DNA of 64,000 bases from Dicyema japonicum (lineage: Eukaryota; Dicyemida; Rhombozoa; Dicyemidae), in assembly GCA_011109175.1 (NCBI GenBank), contig RDEW01000012.1, positions 1,032,552 to 1,096,551 on the forward strand. The letters run 5' to 3'. The notes under the pieces are model-generated. The model saw nothing but the letters and a program-made list of their open reading frames with translations, did no database searches and had not been told where the DNA came from. This document shows positions 22,009-33,370 of the stretch, piece after piece; within the stretch, counting starts at the first letter, position 1, and each line of letters opens with the position of its first letter. Made by a program: the position numbers and the translations under genes.

Positions 22009-22251
22009 ATGTGGTTGGTTTGTTGTCTGTCGTTCTGTGTTCTTTTAATACTCAATAGTAATTCTTGGTGCTACAACAAAGTAAGAGATCATTATAGGAA
22101 TTTCATTTCCACAAAATCCGGCTCTTGTGTGTCCGAAGTAATTGACCAATTAACAGTAAGATTAAACGCTTTTACAAATATTAAAGCATTTCTCAAGCAC
22201 TTTCATGTAATATCAAAATTCAATGAGCAAAGACAGCTTTACGCCATTTAG
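22009..22251 (+). CDS. putative small secreted or membrane-anchored protein
   Basis: An uninterrupted 80-codon frame beginning with MWLVCCLSFCVLLILNSNSW, a good signal-peptide profile, followed by a Lys/Phe-rich chain with two later cysteines or fewer. No homologous family is recognised. Possible 17- and 31-nt introns occur inside but are not needed. It might be spliced to the ORF at 22321. Confidence 0.35.
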   Translation: MWLVCCLSFCVLLILNSNSWCYNKVRDHYRNFISTKSGSCVSEVIDQLTVRLNAFTNIKAFLKHFHVISKFNEQRQLYAI

Positions 22252-22320
22252 CGATTTTTTATGTTAAAAACTGAAAAAGTGAATTTATAATTTAAAATGC
22301 AATTTATTCACATCAGGAAA

Positions 22321-22588
22321 ATGATATGCCTCAAAGCAAGTGAAACATTTCTTCCCGAACACAAATGTCCATACAGAACGATTGTCGTTGGAACCCCTCC
22401 ATGGAATGATTCAGTGATGCGGTAGTGACCAGATGATCATTTTAAGGCCATCCTGTCAATGGACTTTCCTGGGACGGGTGTATCATATGTCGGTGAAAAA
22501 AAGAGAGTGTTTGAAGAGATCCTTAGAACAAGTAACCACTGAGGGATTCGAAACTAGAACAAGCGACTACAGACAACTCAAAATATAG
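22321..22588 (+). CDS. unidentified spliced small ORF
   Basis: Exons 22321-22421 and 22447-22588, joined across a 25-nt GT-AG intron, give an 80-residue product from ATG to TAG. It contains HKCPYRTIVVGTPPWNDSVM before the junction and CQWTFLGRVYHMSVKKRECL after it. The intron holds an in-frame stop, so splicing is required. A 3' splice-like CAG at 22314-22316 leaves open that it is an internal part of a longer gene. Function unknown. Confidence 0.42.
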
Positions 22589-23639
22589 CGTTATTTTGTA
22601 TTAAATCTTATTAGTTAGCCATTGACTAAGACCTATAATGTTGGTACGTGGTATTGATTTCAACCTTGTTTTAAGGTTAGATGAATGTCATACGAACATG
22701 CTAACAATTTGGGAGAGCCTTAGTCAGTTGAATTCACTCCTACATGCCTTATTATGGGGATATTCTGATTCAAGTACTGATACTAACACACATAACCACC
22801 CCTTTATTGGGAAATTAGGAAAGAAGTTATGCTATCACCACGTGGGAGTTAAAAATTAGGACTAAATGATGATGGTCATCACTTTAAAATGACTTTGAGT
22901 TTTCTCAAATACCATTATTTTTGATCCCCAAGATTACGGATATACTGGAGTTTATGTACCTAACAGTAGACTATACCAAAATGCTATTCGCTTATTTCGA
23001 TTTTTTAAAATTAAGAATATTCGATTTTTTGAAAATATTAAGAGTATTTTTTTGATTAAACAAAATTAAGAGTTGATAACTAAATGAATTTAGGAGCCTT
23101 GACAGCCTGGTTATCTTCTCTCAAAATTACATGCGAAATTGCTAGATTAGTCAGCGGTGCTTGAGGAGATCAGCAGATTACGACTCATAAATTGCACTCA
23201 GAAAATATTAACTTCCGAGAGCATGAAAGGAAGGATTGTCAGACATAATTTAAGTATCACCGTAGTTAATCATCCAAATCGACGAGAACTAACATCTTTC
23301 TCTTGAAGTTACCAAGCAGCAATTCCTTATCCCTTTTCCACGTTGGAATAAATTGTCTCCTATCTTCTTGTTCTTTGTTTCACATTAACCACGTGGTAGT
23401 AACAAACTTTATTTTATGTATTTTTTAGTCATATGACGAGTGACTAATAAGACATTCAAACAGAAATAAGGGGGTGGCTCAACTTCTGTTGGGTTGCATG
23501 TAGTGAAGGAAAATACAAATGTTACTCGGCTGTTGGATTTAGACTTATGTTTTTTTGAGATGAGGCTTGGTACTCGTGATATTATTCAATATCGAAATAT
23601 GGTACCCCTAGTTGAATATTTGAACTTCTAATGATGCAT
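22589..23639. other. no confident gene
   Basis: A 73-codon ORF at 22638-22859 (+) is unrecognised. The remainder is AT-rich. Confidence 0.4.
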
Positions 23640-23867
23640 TCATCTTCCAAAAATGCCTTTCTCATGAAAGTCTCTAGGATTACTTCCATTGCTCTCATGT
23701 AGATGATGTAATCCTCATTGCGAAGAAAAAGACTAACTAGCAACCACATTGGTTGTGAAAGAAATGGTGGACACTCTGACCCTGTTTGCCAAGTAACGGT
23801 TCGAAGTATCTCCAACGAAGTTACTGGCAGCATTCAAATATTCTCCAAACAACAGGAGGTCCCCCAT
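23640..23867 (-). CDS. unidentified spliced small ORF
   Basis: On the minus strand, ATG at 23867-23865 opens MGDLLLFGEYLNAASNFVGD. A 24-nt GT-AG intron (23714-23737) leads into RLHHLHESNGSNPRDFHEKG and a stop at 23640-23642. The frame also stays open upstream of the ATG to about 23920, so more exons may exist. I cannot name the family. Confidence 0.38.
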
Positions 23868-25079
23868 GGAGTCATAACTTATTTCGCGATTTAGTGAAAT
23901 GGGGGAGAACAAATAATTATTTTTGATACCTTCTTAGTTATAACGGCAATCAAACGATAAAGTGAACACAGCATAGAGAAGGGAACTTTTTATCAATCAT
24001 TTTTTTCTTTCCTTGGACAAGTGAAGAGCGGGTTTCCATCTTCCTCACAGACGGCGGAAGAATCTGGAACCACGAATATGGTTCGTAGCTTCCTTGAGTA
24101 TAGGAATGACTGATGATGCATTATGAGGGTCCAACATACGAATAGTTGTTCGGTAAACGAGTTGAGTCTGTGGAGAGTAAGTCTATGATCGGGCGAAGTT
24201 GAAATTCAACTCCGATGTTTCCGTGTTTCCATAAGTTTGCGGTTATGATGTTCTTTGAGTTCATTAAGACGGGGACAAGTAATTAAACCTATTTTGAGGT
24301 GATGAAGACATTAAGAGTTCTCAGTTATGCAACCGTGCACCAGAGTTACGTCTCCACCTCAAAAATACAAGTAAAATGATTCGTTTTTAAAAAATTTCCT
24401 AAGTCGTTGAAGATCACTTAAAGACATGTGCATAAAAGTCAAAAGACCTTTAAGATCCTTGATTCATGAGACTCAAGTTATTAAGCTTAACGGATGGATA
24501 AAGCAAGGAAGAAAAGACTTCGACGAAGAGGACTCAGGTAATGAAGGTTAAGGAGCTGATTTACCTCCTTCACTAATTGGTAAAATCCCTTATTTCCATT
24601 CTTCTCATGAGCATGGACGAGCTGACTAACGCAGGGACATGTCGATTACATGAGGTATTCGTGTTCAAATCCTCTGACTCTTGAGAGAACTTGAGAATCT
24701 TCTGTCTGTTTGCCGCATACTTTTCTTTCTCGATGAGTCCCGGGATTAACTCTTAACAATTTATTGCCATTTACCTTCTCTATTCTTTCCTTACAACAGC
24801 CTTCTAATCATCGCTCTCCAACCGTTCAGTAGGAGAGTTTGTAGCAGGTCTCCCCTCTTACTCTCAATCTCATCAAGTACACTAAGAGGGTGGAGAATAC
24901 ATCCACTGTTGGGATAAATGATAATTCGCATAATTGAGGTACCACAGTCTTCAACCTTAAGAAAATAGCCAATTAGCTATAAACATGTAGTCAGGACTAA
25001 TCACCACCAAGAATTACCATTAAATACCTCGAAATCAGTATCTGGGGAGACATTGACTCATAATCTACTCTTCTTCTGG
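23868..25079. other. no confident gene
   Basis: Mixed-composition sequence. Two phrases resembling tRNA T arms (about 24645-24665) were checked and rejected. No domain seen. Confidence 0.35.
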
Positions 25080-25335
25080 TCCTATGCAGCTTTCTTAATG
25101 ACAGTCAATGTGACACGTGTAAGAATTCTCAAGTGATTCTTTCTCATGACAAAAGGTGAAGGTTTCGTGTCCACTGCCCTCAACGTCGGCATTGATGTTC
25201 AAAACAGTCGTCTAGAATCAGTCGTAATAGCACTCCGACACGAACGGTTTCCGCATCAAATTGTGCGACAGAGGAGATTAGAATTGCATTAAGTCGTGAT
25301 CCTCAATTCTTCGAAGAGGCCATTCGAGGCTTTCT
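25080..25335 (-). pseudogene. retrotransposon fragment (PD...LVWD-T family)
   Basis: The minus strand reads DAETVRVGVLLRLILDDCFE then HQCRR, matching the stretch SGISLRLGLKVCILHPCRCG of the element at 57.2-58.6 kb (upstream of its endonuclease-like tail). Confidence 0.55.
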
Positions 25336-25494
25336 GAAGTTTAACGATTAAAGCGATTAAAGAAATTCATTGATTAACTTTTGTAAAGCATTTAATAAAA
25401 TTGATTTTAATTAATTTAAATTCATATTAATTTTTCGCTAAAAATAATTAATTAAAAAAACAATTTATTACGTAACAACACAATAAAAATAATC

Positions 25495-25685
25495 CTACCG
25501 ATACGACGGAATGGCGTTTCTTCTGACAACTGCCAGACAAATCCTTTAGAACAACCATTCCGTTTCCCGATGCTCATTGCTAACTTTCGAAATCATTGAC
25601 CCAAACGATCTTAGAAAAGAGACTGTCTTAGGCCCAAAGACTCCACTCTTCTCGACAACAACAGGCTATACATGTAAATTATAAG
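25495..25685 (-). pseudogene. retrotransposon fragment, extreme C-terminus (PD...LVWD-T family)
   Basis: The minus strand reads PVVVEKSGVFGPKTVSFLRS, then ICLAVVRRNAI, the usual family end (VETSGVWG ... Q-x-GNA). It lies upstream of the preceding fragment in minus orientation although it belongs downstream of it, so two insertions or a rearrangement are involved. Confidence 0.6.
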
Positions 25686-25797
25686 TTAAAAATATATAAT
25701 TTATAACAAAATTAAATTTTTCAAAAATTTAGAAATTTAAAACTTTTTATAAGTTAACATTTTTATACTTAAATCTTATACTTTTACGTACGATTTA

Positions 25798-25985
25798 GCC
25801 GCGTGGCGTTATGTGGTGCTTCGTGGCTATTTGGTTGAAGTTTCTGTTTGATCGTCTGTTTCTCCTCCCTTTTCCTATTAGAGTGGCGTCATGTGATCCA
25901 CCTGTCTAGGTGGCGCTTGTGCCAGGCCGGCACGAAAAAGGATCATTTGCTCTCTCCCACTCCACTGGAGGGGTTTCCACAACAA
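25798..25985 (+). repeat. dispersed repeat family A, copy 3 (best preserved)
   Basis: Longest copy: GCCGCGTGGC head, TGGCTATTTGGTTGAAG, a pyrimidine tract, GTGGCGTCATGTGATCCACC, GTGCCAGGCCGGCACG, AAAAAGGATCATTTGCTCTC. Its left end is followed by the RT tail fragment. Confidence 0.7.
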
Positions 25986-25989
25986 CTTT

Positions 25990-26192
25990 TACGTACCTGT
26001 GAGCGATGCAATATGAGCATAATTAGAGTGCACTCTCTATGTGTGACGATAGAGATATTATGTGTTGCAATCCAAGATGCAAGGGTGACGTTAGCAGATG
26101 ATCTTGAGCACCTGAGGGACCTATCGAGGAACAGAGGGAACTGGAAGCGATTAACAAAACGCATTCAGGAGAGGGTGGCACAAGCGAGATAA
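25990..26192 (+). pseudogene. non-LTR retrotransposon C-terminal tail
   Basis: Ends in DDLEHLRDLSRNRGNWKRLT and RIQERVAQAR, the acidic-then-basic helical tail typical of RT polyproteins. Confidence 0.5.
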
Positions 26193-27512
26193 CTTTACTA
26201 ACGTTGTTTTGCGTCTAAGATGACTTGAAGAATTCAATCATGCAACGATAATCTAGATGCTCCCTCAAAATACATCCTCGAATTAGCGTGAAGGCAATTG
26301 TGTGGTGCTGCATAGGCGACTAGATCAGCTCTTTAAGCTACGTATGTGTATAATAGAACTCTTGAGTATTCGAGCATCTCAATTCCACGAAATGTCTCCA
26401 TTAGACCTCTTGTTCCCTATTTTTTTTATGCGGTGGAAGAAAATCGCTTAGGAGTCATTGGAGGAAGGATTGGATTCACTATGCTCTTTGTTCGAATCTT
26501 ACCTACGCATAATTTCGAGACTTTGGACAAGTCTGCCTTGAGGGGAACTAAATCAAAGAAATCGCCTCCGCTTTGTAAACTGGAAACTGACTCACTTTGA
26601 CTTATCTGTCGAGGAAGGTCAAGGTCTCCGAGTCCCAGAATATCGGTTCAAATCCAACCAGATATTGAGACTACCCCTAAAATATTGGTCACGTGGGATT
26701 AGCTCCACGAGATTCAATTATTCTAATAGTCTAGGAATTATTCACTTAATTTTCAAACGGCAATTCGCTATGAAACACGTGGATCTTGCCTAATCAGCTC
26801 AAAAACATCAAACGCCCACTCGACTTTTTTCTTTTGATCAATGAATTTTGGAGACATAAGAGCGGTCCTCTAATCCGATTGAGATACAGGATTTGGAAGT
26901 CGTGAGACAATTTCTACTGTGTTCAGTAGAGACAAGCGTGCTCATCACCACAACAATAAATATTGATTGTCGGACAACGCTACTAAAACGCCGTCAACGT
27001 GCGAATATAAATACGGAGACTTCTGCGATATCTTGATTAAATGTCTAACTACAACAACTCTGGTTTGCTCTATTCTAGTCAGCATACATTCTATTCCATA
27101 CTCTCCCCTTTGGCTAAATTCACTCTCATACTACCCAAGGCAGCTTCCCCCACTCAGCGGCTACTAACATTGAGGGTTTCATTTAATTCATAGCGTTCAT
27201 ATTAGTCACAGTTAATACTATGCTGTTCCTCTACTAAGATTCTTACTACAACCTATCATGGAGTCGGGAGGTGATCTCTTGGAGTGCTTTTTGCGATTAA
27301 ATAAGGGAGTGAGCTCTTGGCTGTAAATTAAGGGTGCTTAAGATTACAAGGATAGCGCTTCAGCTTATTGGTTATTGCTTGCTTGATATTTCGTGTCTGT
27401 CATAAATTTAATTATTTATCGAATTTTGCTACCACTTAATCAAAGGGTAGACAATTTTGCTATTCTTGTCATTAAAAGTGGCTACATCAATATTTTATAT
27501 TATTATGAATAG
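26193..27512. other. region upstream of the TIA1-like gene
   Basis: No RRM1 was found here although the gene downstream begins at RRM2. A plus-strand ORF at 26967-27167 ends in SYYPRQLPPLSGY and is otherwise unrecognised. The ORF at 26346-26600 also lacks a known motif. Confidence 0.4.
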
Positions 27513-28246
27513 GAAATTCTGCCAATATAAACGAAGAGAAGACGAAACGAACCGTGTTTGTCGGGGACTTAGCCAACGAGGTCACTGAGAAAATACTAAG
27601 GGAGAGATTCAATCACCTCGGGGAAATAATGTAACCAATACTCGGTAAACTTAAATAGGGATGCTAGACTCGTTATGAACCCCCAAACCAACTGTCATAG
27701 AGGGTACGGATTCATCGAATTTTCAACCACCAATGTTAAATGTGTCATTATTGCAGGAACGAACTCGAGCTATTCAAGAAATGAATGGAATAGTCATCCA
27801 AGGACGTCCTATTCGAGTAAAGGAGGCGCTAGCGCAGAATCGAGGTACTATTAATTTTTATTTTAGCCAATAATAATTTTGGTAGAATATTTTATTCGGG
27901 GTCTATAGTCAATACGACCATATATGTGGGGAATTTACCCCCAAATATTTCAGAACGGGAGATAAAGCCGATTTTTGAAAGAACAGGGTTCTTATTAGAA
28001 ATGAGGCTTTATCCCGGGAAGAACTATTGTTTCGTTACATATATTTTTGCTAATCCTTTAGTTACCAAGACTATCCCTCCGCAGTTTCCGCTATTTTGTT
28101 AAATAACGGATTGATTATAAGAAATCAACGAATAACCTGTGGATGGGCTAGGAATCAAGTATTAAATAAATTTTATTATTTAGGAAATTCCAGTCTTAAG
28201 TTATTATGGGGGGTATTATTTCCCACCCGTTTTTTTCAATTATTAA
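27513..28246 (+). CDS. TIA1: TIA1/TIAL1-like RNA-binding protein, RRM2-RRM3 and C-terminus (5' end missing)
   Basis: TIA1-type proteins bind U-rich RNA, help 5' splice-site recognition and build stress granules. Exons: 27513-27630, 27659-27734, 27757-27844, 27867-27881, 27909-28038, 28062-28158 and 28184-28246. The introns are 28, 22, 22, 27, 23 and 25 nt. RRM2 shows TVFVGDLANEVTE and RGYGFIEF (RNP2, RNP1); RRM3 shows TTIYVGNLPPNISE and NYCFVTY, followed by GLIIRNQRITCGW. The tail is SYYGGYYFPPVFFNY. All exons stay in frame, so this is the master copy of the repeated fragments nearby. The fifth intron begins AT rather than GT (AC|ATATAT), whereas an inverted copy at 44.1 kb keeps GT. RRM1 and the start codon are not found; the first exon follows a TAG splice acceptor. 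A weakened or pseudogenised gene is possible. Confidence 0.85.
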
Positions 28247-28250
28247 TCAC

Positions 28251-29123
28251 TGGCTCGGCAGCTCGCTTCACTCACTGCGAGCTAGGTTCTGCGGACGGTT
28301 TTCGTTCACACATTCGGAGTTCACTCCCATTTCGCTCCTGCGGAGATCAGTTTTTTCCTTAGTGAATTATATTTAACGAATTAAACTATTTTTTAAAAAA
28401 ACTGATTGTTATAGTAAAAATTATCAATTATCTTATTGTAATGTTTGTTGATATACAACATTGCTTGTACAACCGTCTTTTGTGTATATGAATAGGTTTT
28501 CTCGTTCACTTACCCTAGAACAACCTACATATAACTGTCCATGTGTAAAACATTCACTTGCTAAAGATAAACCTACTACTTTAAGAGTTTGTCCCTGTGA
28601 TTTGTTGATTGTCATTGCGAAACTCAACTTCAATGGAAATTGTAGTCTCTTAAATCTAAATGGTAATTCATCTGAAATTATTGGATTCTTGGAATATAAA
28701 CGTCTTCTTTATTTCGCCCCGTTAATATCGTTGCTTCTATAATATTAGACATCAAATTTTTTACTACCAATCTTGTACCATTACATAACCTAGGAGATTC
28801 TAGATTCCGTAATAGCACCTACTTTTAATTTTAAAATATGATGAGGCATCTCTGACGGTTCTAAAGAATTATTTGAAGTTCTGTAAGGGGAAGAGGTGTT
28901 TATTTTTGTGAATATCTATAATGAGTATTTCTTGAAGAGGTCGAATCATCCTATTTTCCAATGAATCTCTTTTTTAACTCTTTAGAATTTTAATTTTCTA
29001 AGGGACCGATATCTTGAAAGGTTGAATTATATTATTTTGCAATTATCTTAGGCATATCTTTTTTTAGCATATAAGTGCGCACGGACAGACAGACTGACAA
29101 CTTATTCTTTTATTATTAATCAC
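28251..29123. mobile_element. 873-bp insertion carrying Helitron helicase remnant, 12-bp direct repeats
   Basis: The sequence ATTATTAATCAC occurs at 28239-28250 and again at 29112-29123. Sequence after the second copy (TTCTTTATTCGTCGAGACAA) is what follows the same 12-mer in the inverted copy at about 43.9 kb, so everything between is a later insertion. It contains a GC-rich block with a 24-nt hairpin (28260-28283, AGCTCGC / GCGAGCT), the helicase fragment, and GCGCACGGACAGACAGACTG near its right end. Confidence 0.7.
28430..28740 (-). pseudogene. PIF1/Helitron helicase C-terminal fragment
   Basis: The minus strand encodes [14 protein letters not shown] and [11 protein letters not shown] followed by a short Lys/Gln tail. 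These are helicase motifs V and VI of Pif1-type helicases as found at the end of Helitron transposases. Upstream motifs are eroded to about 28740. Confidence 0.85.
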
Positions 29124-29454
29124 TTCTTTATTCGTCGAGACAAGCGGACTCTTCGGTCAAGGAAAGAAAATTACCGTTCGAAAGGATTTCTCTGCAACTC
29201 GATTCATTCTGCTGGATTATTTTGATTTTTTGTTTTGAATAATAAAAATTTTTTATTAAAAAATTAAATTGTTTTATTTTATAGATTCAGATATATTTTC
29301 TCGCATAGATGACAAGCACAGTCTAAGCCCGACTTTCTTACTCTATTTTTGTTTTGATTGATAAATAAACAATTTCTAATTTATTTGTATGTTGTCTTGA
29401 ATTACAGTCTCACACATAGTCAGAGGTGGATAAAATCTTAGGTTTTATTCATAA

Positions 29455-30165
29455 TTTTGGTGAAATCTTCAGTACATAACAGTAATGAATAAGTGGGAAA
29501 TTTACTGTCAAATATCTCCGAAAAAGAATTAGAATATTTTTGGCAGAACAGGTTTTATTTATAGCATTAGGCATTTTCATGAGAAAGGTATTGATTCGTA
29601 ACGTGATTTTTATTTGCAGAAGAAAATTATTATTATTTAAGCCAAAGAAACACCGTCTTAACCAATAACTAATATTCAGGTGATCCCGGCATCTCTCAAT
29701 AATCGGGCCATTTTTTCTCGATGCTCCGACTGTGATCCCACGCATTTTCTATACGGACGGGGGTCTTTTTCCTTTCCTCTTCTGAAATTGCCTCCAGTTG
29801 CCTCTATGATAGACTCGAGTGCTCTGGGGGCAATTTCTTTATCTGTATATTTTTCTAGTAACTTTTTTGCTCTTGACTGGATATCTTGAATTTTTGTTAG
29901 GTTCGTTGCCGACAGGTTAGATCCCCATGCAGCACATGCATAGCCTATTGTTGGTTCGGCATACTGCTTGTAGAGGGTCCCGATACCTGGCGGATAAATT
30001 CCTCCACAGTTCCAAAGGAAGGCCTTTACAAAATTGATCTTCTTTGCACAGGTTGATATGATAGATTCCACATGGGCAGAATAAAATAACAGAATATTTA
30101 TAAGAATTTGCGAATAACTTGTGGATGAGTAAGGAGTCATATATTAAACTCTAGCCCTGAGTTTT
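29455..30165 (+). repeat. TIA1 RRM3 fragment, copy B (split by a retroelement insertion)
   Basis: 29480-29620 is a decayed RRM3 exon (GGGAAATTT, CAAATATCTCCG, then AGAACAGGTTT), and 30100-30165 is the following exon region (CGAATAACTTGTGGATG). The RT fragment at 29625-30085 interrupts them. Confidence 0.65.
29625..30085 (-). pseudogene. non-LTR retrotransposon 3' fragment (inserted in RRM3 copy B)
   Basis: The minus strand reads INFVKAFLWNCGGIYPPG, then EPTIGYACAAWGSNLSATN, LTKIQDIQSRAKKLLEKY and a charged tail. The element ends in an (ATT)n tail at the low-coordinate side. Nearly identical in the shared part to 54061-54540. Confidence 0.82.
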
Positions 30166-30799
30166 TATGGTGGGTATTATTTCCCAGCCATTCTCTGTTA
30201 ACCAACGAGACTAAAAATGAAAATGACATCAACTCAAATTAATAGTAATTTCCATTTTCGTCGAGTCGTGAGGATTTCGAGGCCAAGGAAAACCGAGTTA
30301 ACGTTCCAAAGGATCCACTATTTTTTAAAATAAATTGTGAGAAACACCGAATATCATGTTGATAGGGAGCAGTCGAGTTTAAATAGATTTATTGATTTTA
30401 GAATAATCCATGATTATCGATTATGTTATTCCCCACCATACTTCTTGTTTTTGATTAATAAATATATTATTTCTGTATTATTTTTAAGTAGTATTTGAAT
30501 GCAGTCTCACATAGTGGGGTGATTGAGCTGATGTTTCAATAATTTACGAGTTAATGCATCCATTATTATGCTACAAGAACTGAGTGGAAGCAAAATTTGG
30601 ATTTAAAAAATAATAGAAATTCCGTAAATATGACTTTAATAAACGGTGGACCACCCAATTATTGGTTATTAACATCCTTCTGCTCATAGAGCTAATAAAA
30701 TACTGTTTTCGGTTAATTAATAAACGATATAGATTGTTAACTCTTTGCTCTGCTAAAAATGACGAGTTGCGGTCCAATAACTATAATTATACATTATAA

Positions 30800-32506
30800 C
30801 TGTCTTATAAAACAAGAATTTGTAATATACGCATCGTTTGTCTCACACAAAGTAAGTGGTAGCTGAACTGACCGGTTTCATTAGTTTAAGATTACGCTTT
30901 CATAAAATATTTCAAAAATTAATTAGCGGATATAAAAATGGAGTTTTGGATTAATAATGGAGATTATTTAGGTTTGCATTAAAAACATAGAATAATCAAT
31001 AAATCGTTTTACTTCAAACTTAAAATAACATAGACTTGGAAATAGTATCTCAATCAGCAAAGTGAAGGTTTACAATGAAATATCAAAGATTGTTTTTCTC
31101 GCTCCAATTTTTTTTTTTTTTTTTTTTTAGAATTTACAAAGTGATCAAATAAATAAAATAATCAGTTAATTTATCCCCAGTAAAGCATATTTAAAACTGC
31201 CATCCATCCAAAGTGGATTTTTCGTTTTTGTATATAAATGTAATAAATAATTACATTTCCATTAGACTTTATAGACCAATTAACAAGTGGGTATTAACAG
31301 CTTTGTTCTCATGGACAAAATAAATCGGTACATTAATAGAAAATTAGATCAGAAAATATACTGTGTTGTAGTAATTTTGAAAACGTCACCAGAGACACAT
31401 GCTTAATCGATTTTGAAACTATTTCCCAAGAATGTATGATGATTAAATAATTCGTAGCAAAATGATTTATTTAATAAATTACTGTTTATAATGACTGAAT
31501 ATTATTTTGTGTTATTTTTTGATTATTGTTTGTTTGCTTAAAATTTGAGGCATTTAATAACAAAATTATATTTTTAAGTAGTTTCTAATTCGTAGTCTTA
31601 CATAGTCAGGGTGATGAACTGATAGGTTTTACTAATAATTTAGGTGGAATCTTCTACCCAGGATCTGTGGTGAATAGGACAGAATATGTGGGGAATTTAC
31701 CAACAAATATCTGAGAATGGGAGTTAAATCTGATTTGTGAAAGAACAGGGTTTATATTTGAAATGAGGCTATATCCTTTGAAGAACACTTCCTTCATAAT
31801 GTAATTTTCACTATTCTTTTAGTTACTGACCCATTGCAGTGCCAACTATTTTGTTAATAACGGATTAATTATAAGTACCCAGGAAAATAACTTGTGGATG
31901 GGGAAGGAGTCAAGTATTAAATTGATTTATTGAGGAAAATCCAGTCCTGAGTTAATATGGAAGGTAATCTACTTGTCCGACGTGGATAAGTATGATAAGG
32001 ACATAATGGAAATAAGCAATAAATCGTTTGTGGTGTTTCATATTAATAAATTAAAGTAGACATGAAATGATAGGTGGCTGAACGGATCGTTGATCTAAAA
32101 GACCAACTCATCATAAATTATTCTAAAGAATTGTGTATTGATAAAATGAAGTTTTGAATAAAAAATGAAAATTGTTAGGTTTGTTTTTGATGTTTTAGGC
32201 ATAGTTAGGAATGTTTTTGATGCTATAGGCGTAGTTAATAAAATAATGTTTTAGGCATTTCTCCAAATAATAGAGTTCTGTATTTAATAACCGGGAAATG
32301 AAAATCACCGAGAAATGAAATGATGCTATTTCGTGTTTTTTTGCTTCGAATTGAGTTTATTGATAACCAAATATTGTTTATATGTGAAATATGATGAGAT
32401 TTCTAATTGCAGCTCTTATTTTAACACGTTGTTTATATATTAATTATTACTAGAATATTACATAATTTAATTTCATAATTAAATTTCATAATCTGCAAAC
32501 AATACA
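30800..32506. repeat. left arm of a large inverted repeat (inner part)
   Basis: Reverse-complement match to 42322-43680. Examples: 31060-31105 (CAGCAAAGTGAAGGTTTACA) matches 43395-43440, and 32440-32506 matches 42322-42400. The outer part of the arm continues to about 27880 with indels. A run of about 20 T at 31111-31130 is an expansion not shared by the other arm. Confidence 0.85.
31620..31960 (+). repeat. TIA1 RRM3 fragment, copy C
   Basis: Decayed RRM3 exons in order: TATGTGGGGAATTTACC, AGAACAGGGTTTATATT, then AATAACTTGTGGATGGGG and a remnant of the terminal intron and tail. Confidence 0.75.
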
Positions 32507-33214
32507 CCTTAAGACCAGTTAACTAGATGGTTGGAGTAGAAAGGTATTCCAAAAGCGAAGTAATGAATAATTGAACGTTGTATGTATGATGGATCAGAAT
32601 ACGAATAGTCAACCCAAATTGAAAGAACTTGGTGGATGATCTGTCAGAGGTTGCACGTAAGGATGATAGTTAACATTATTCTATGTATATCGCTAATATA
32701 TACACTAAAATCTCCCGACTCCCACATTTGAAGACTTGAGTAAGTGTAGATCGTTTAAGTGTCTTTTAGGGTTCGTAGAAAAAACCGCCGATCATTGGAA
32801 TAGCAATAGTTTTAGTTTGTAAGCCATTTAGTCGTAAATCTGTTCAGAAAATTTTCGATTTTAAATCAAATCACCATCAAAGAATTTCTCAGATCTTTCC
32901 TGGTTGTCGCTCTTCTAGATTTTCAGTAATTTTGATTTCAAGTGGCTTTATAAGCTGTTTACAGTGATTAAGGCTAAATGTTTTATATGCAGCTTACAAA
33001 TCTGACGAATATAATAATCTCAAGGCTTACTAAAGCTTAAAATTTGATTGGAATTAACAGCGGCTAATTAATTTCAACATTCTTAAGTAGCCTAATTTTC
33101 AAAATTGTTACTTTTCAATCGAATTCAGAAGTGGAATTAAAGTTACTCAAAATTGAATCAAAGACACTAAGTCAAAAAAATTAGAGCATCAGACAAACGT
33201 CACCAGTACACGCG
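32507..33214. other. spacer inside the inverted repeat
   Basis: No gene or named repeat seen. Confidence 0.45.
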
Positions 33215-33370
33215 TGCTTCTGTGGTGCCGTGTGGCTACTTGATTGAAGATTTATCTCCCTTCTTCTATGGCGTTATTTTGATCCACCTAACACAGGAGA
33301 CCTACAATGCCTGACCGGCATTCAGAATGATTTATTTTTCATTCCACCGGGAGATAATTTCGCTCCCTGG
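33215..33370 (+). repeat. dispersed repeat family A, copy 4 (divergent)
   Basis: Shares GGTGCCGTGTGGCTACTTGA, TTGATCCACCTA, TGCCTGACCGGCA and CCACCGGGAG with copy 3. Confidence 0.6.

Noticed and set aside
24640-24670. Possible tRNA (GTGTTCAAATCCTC resembles a T arm)
   Set aside because: The T stem does not pair well and no matching acceptor stem or anticodon arm could be drawn.
26600-26670. Possible tRNA (CGGTTCAAATCC resembles a B box)
   Set aside because: No consistent cloverleaf upstream; the flanking bases do not pair.
28461-28742. 93-codon plus-strand ORF
   Set aside because: Antisense of the Helitron helicase motifs.
31111-31130. Run of T as a poly(A) tail of a retrocopy
   Set aside because: The same locus in the other arm has only a short T run in otherwise matching sequence, so it is local expansion.
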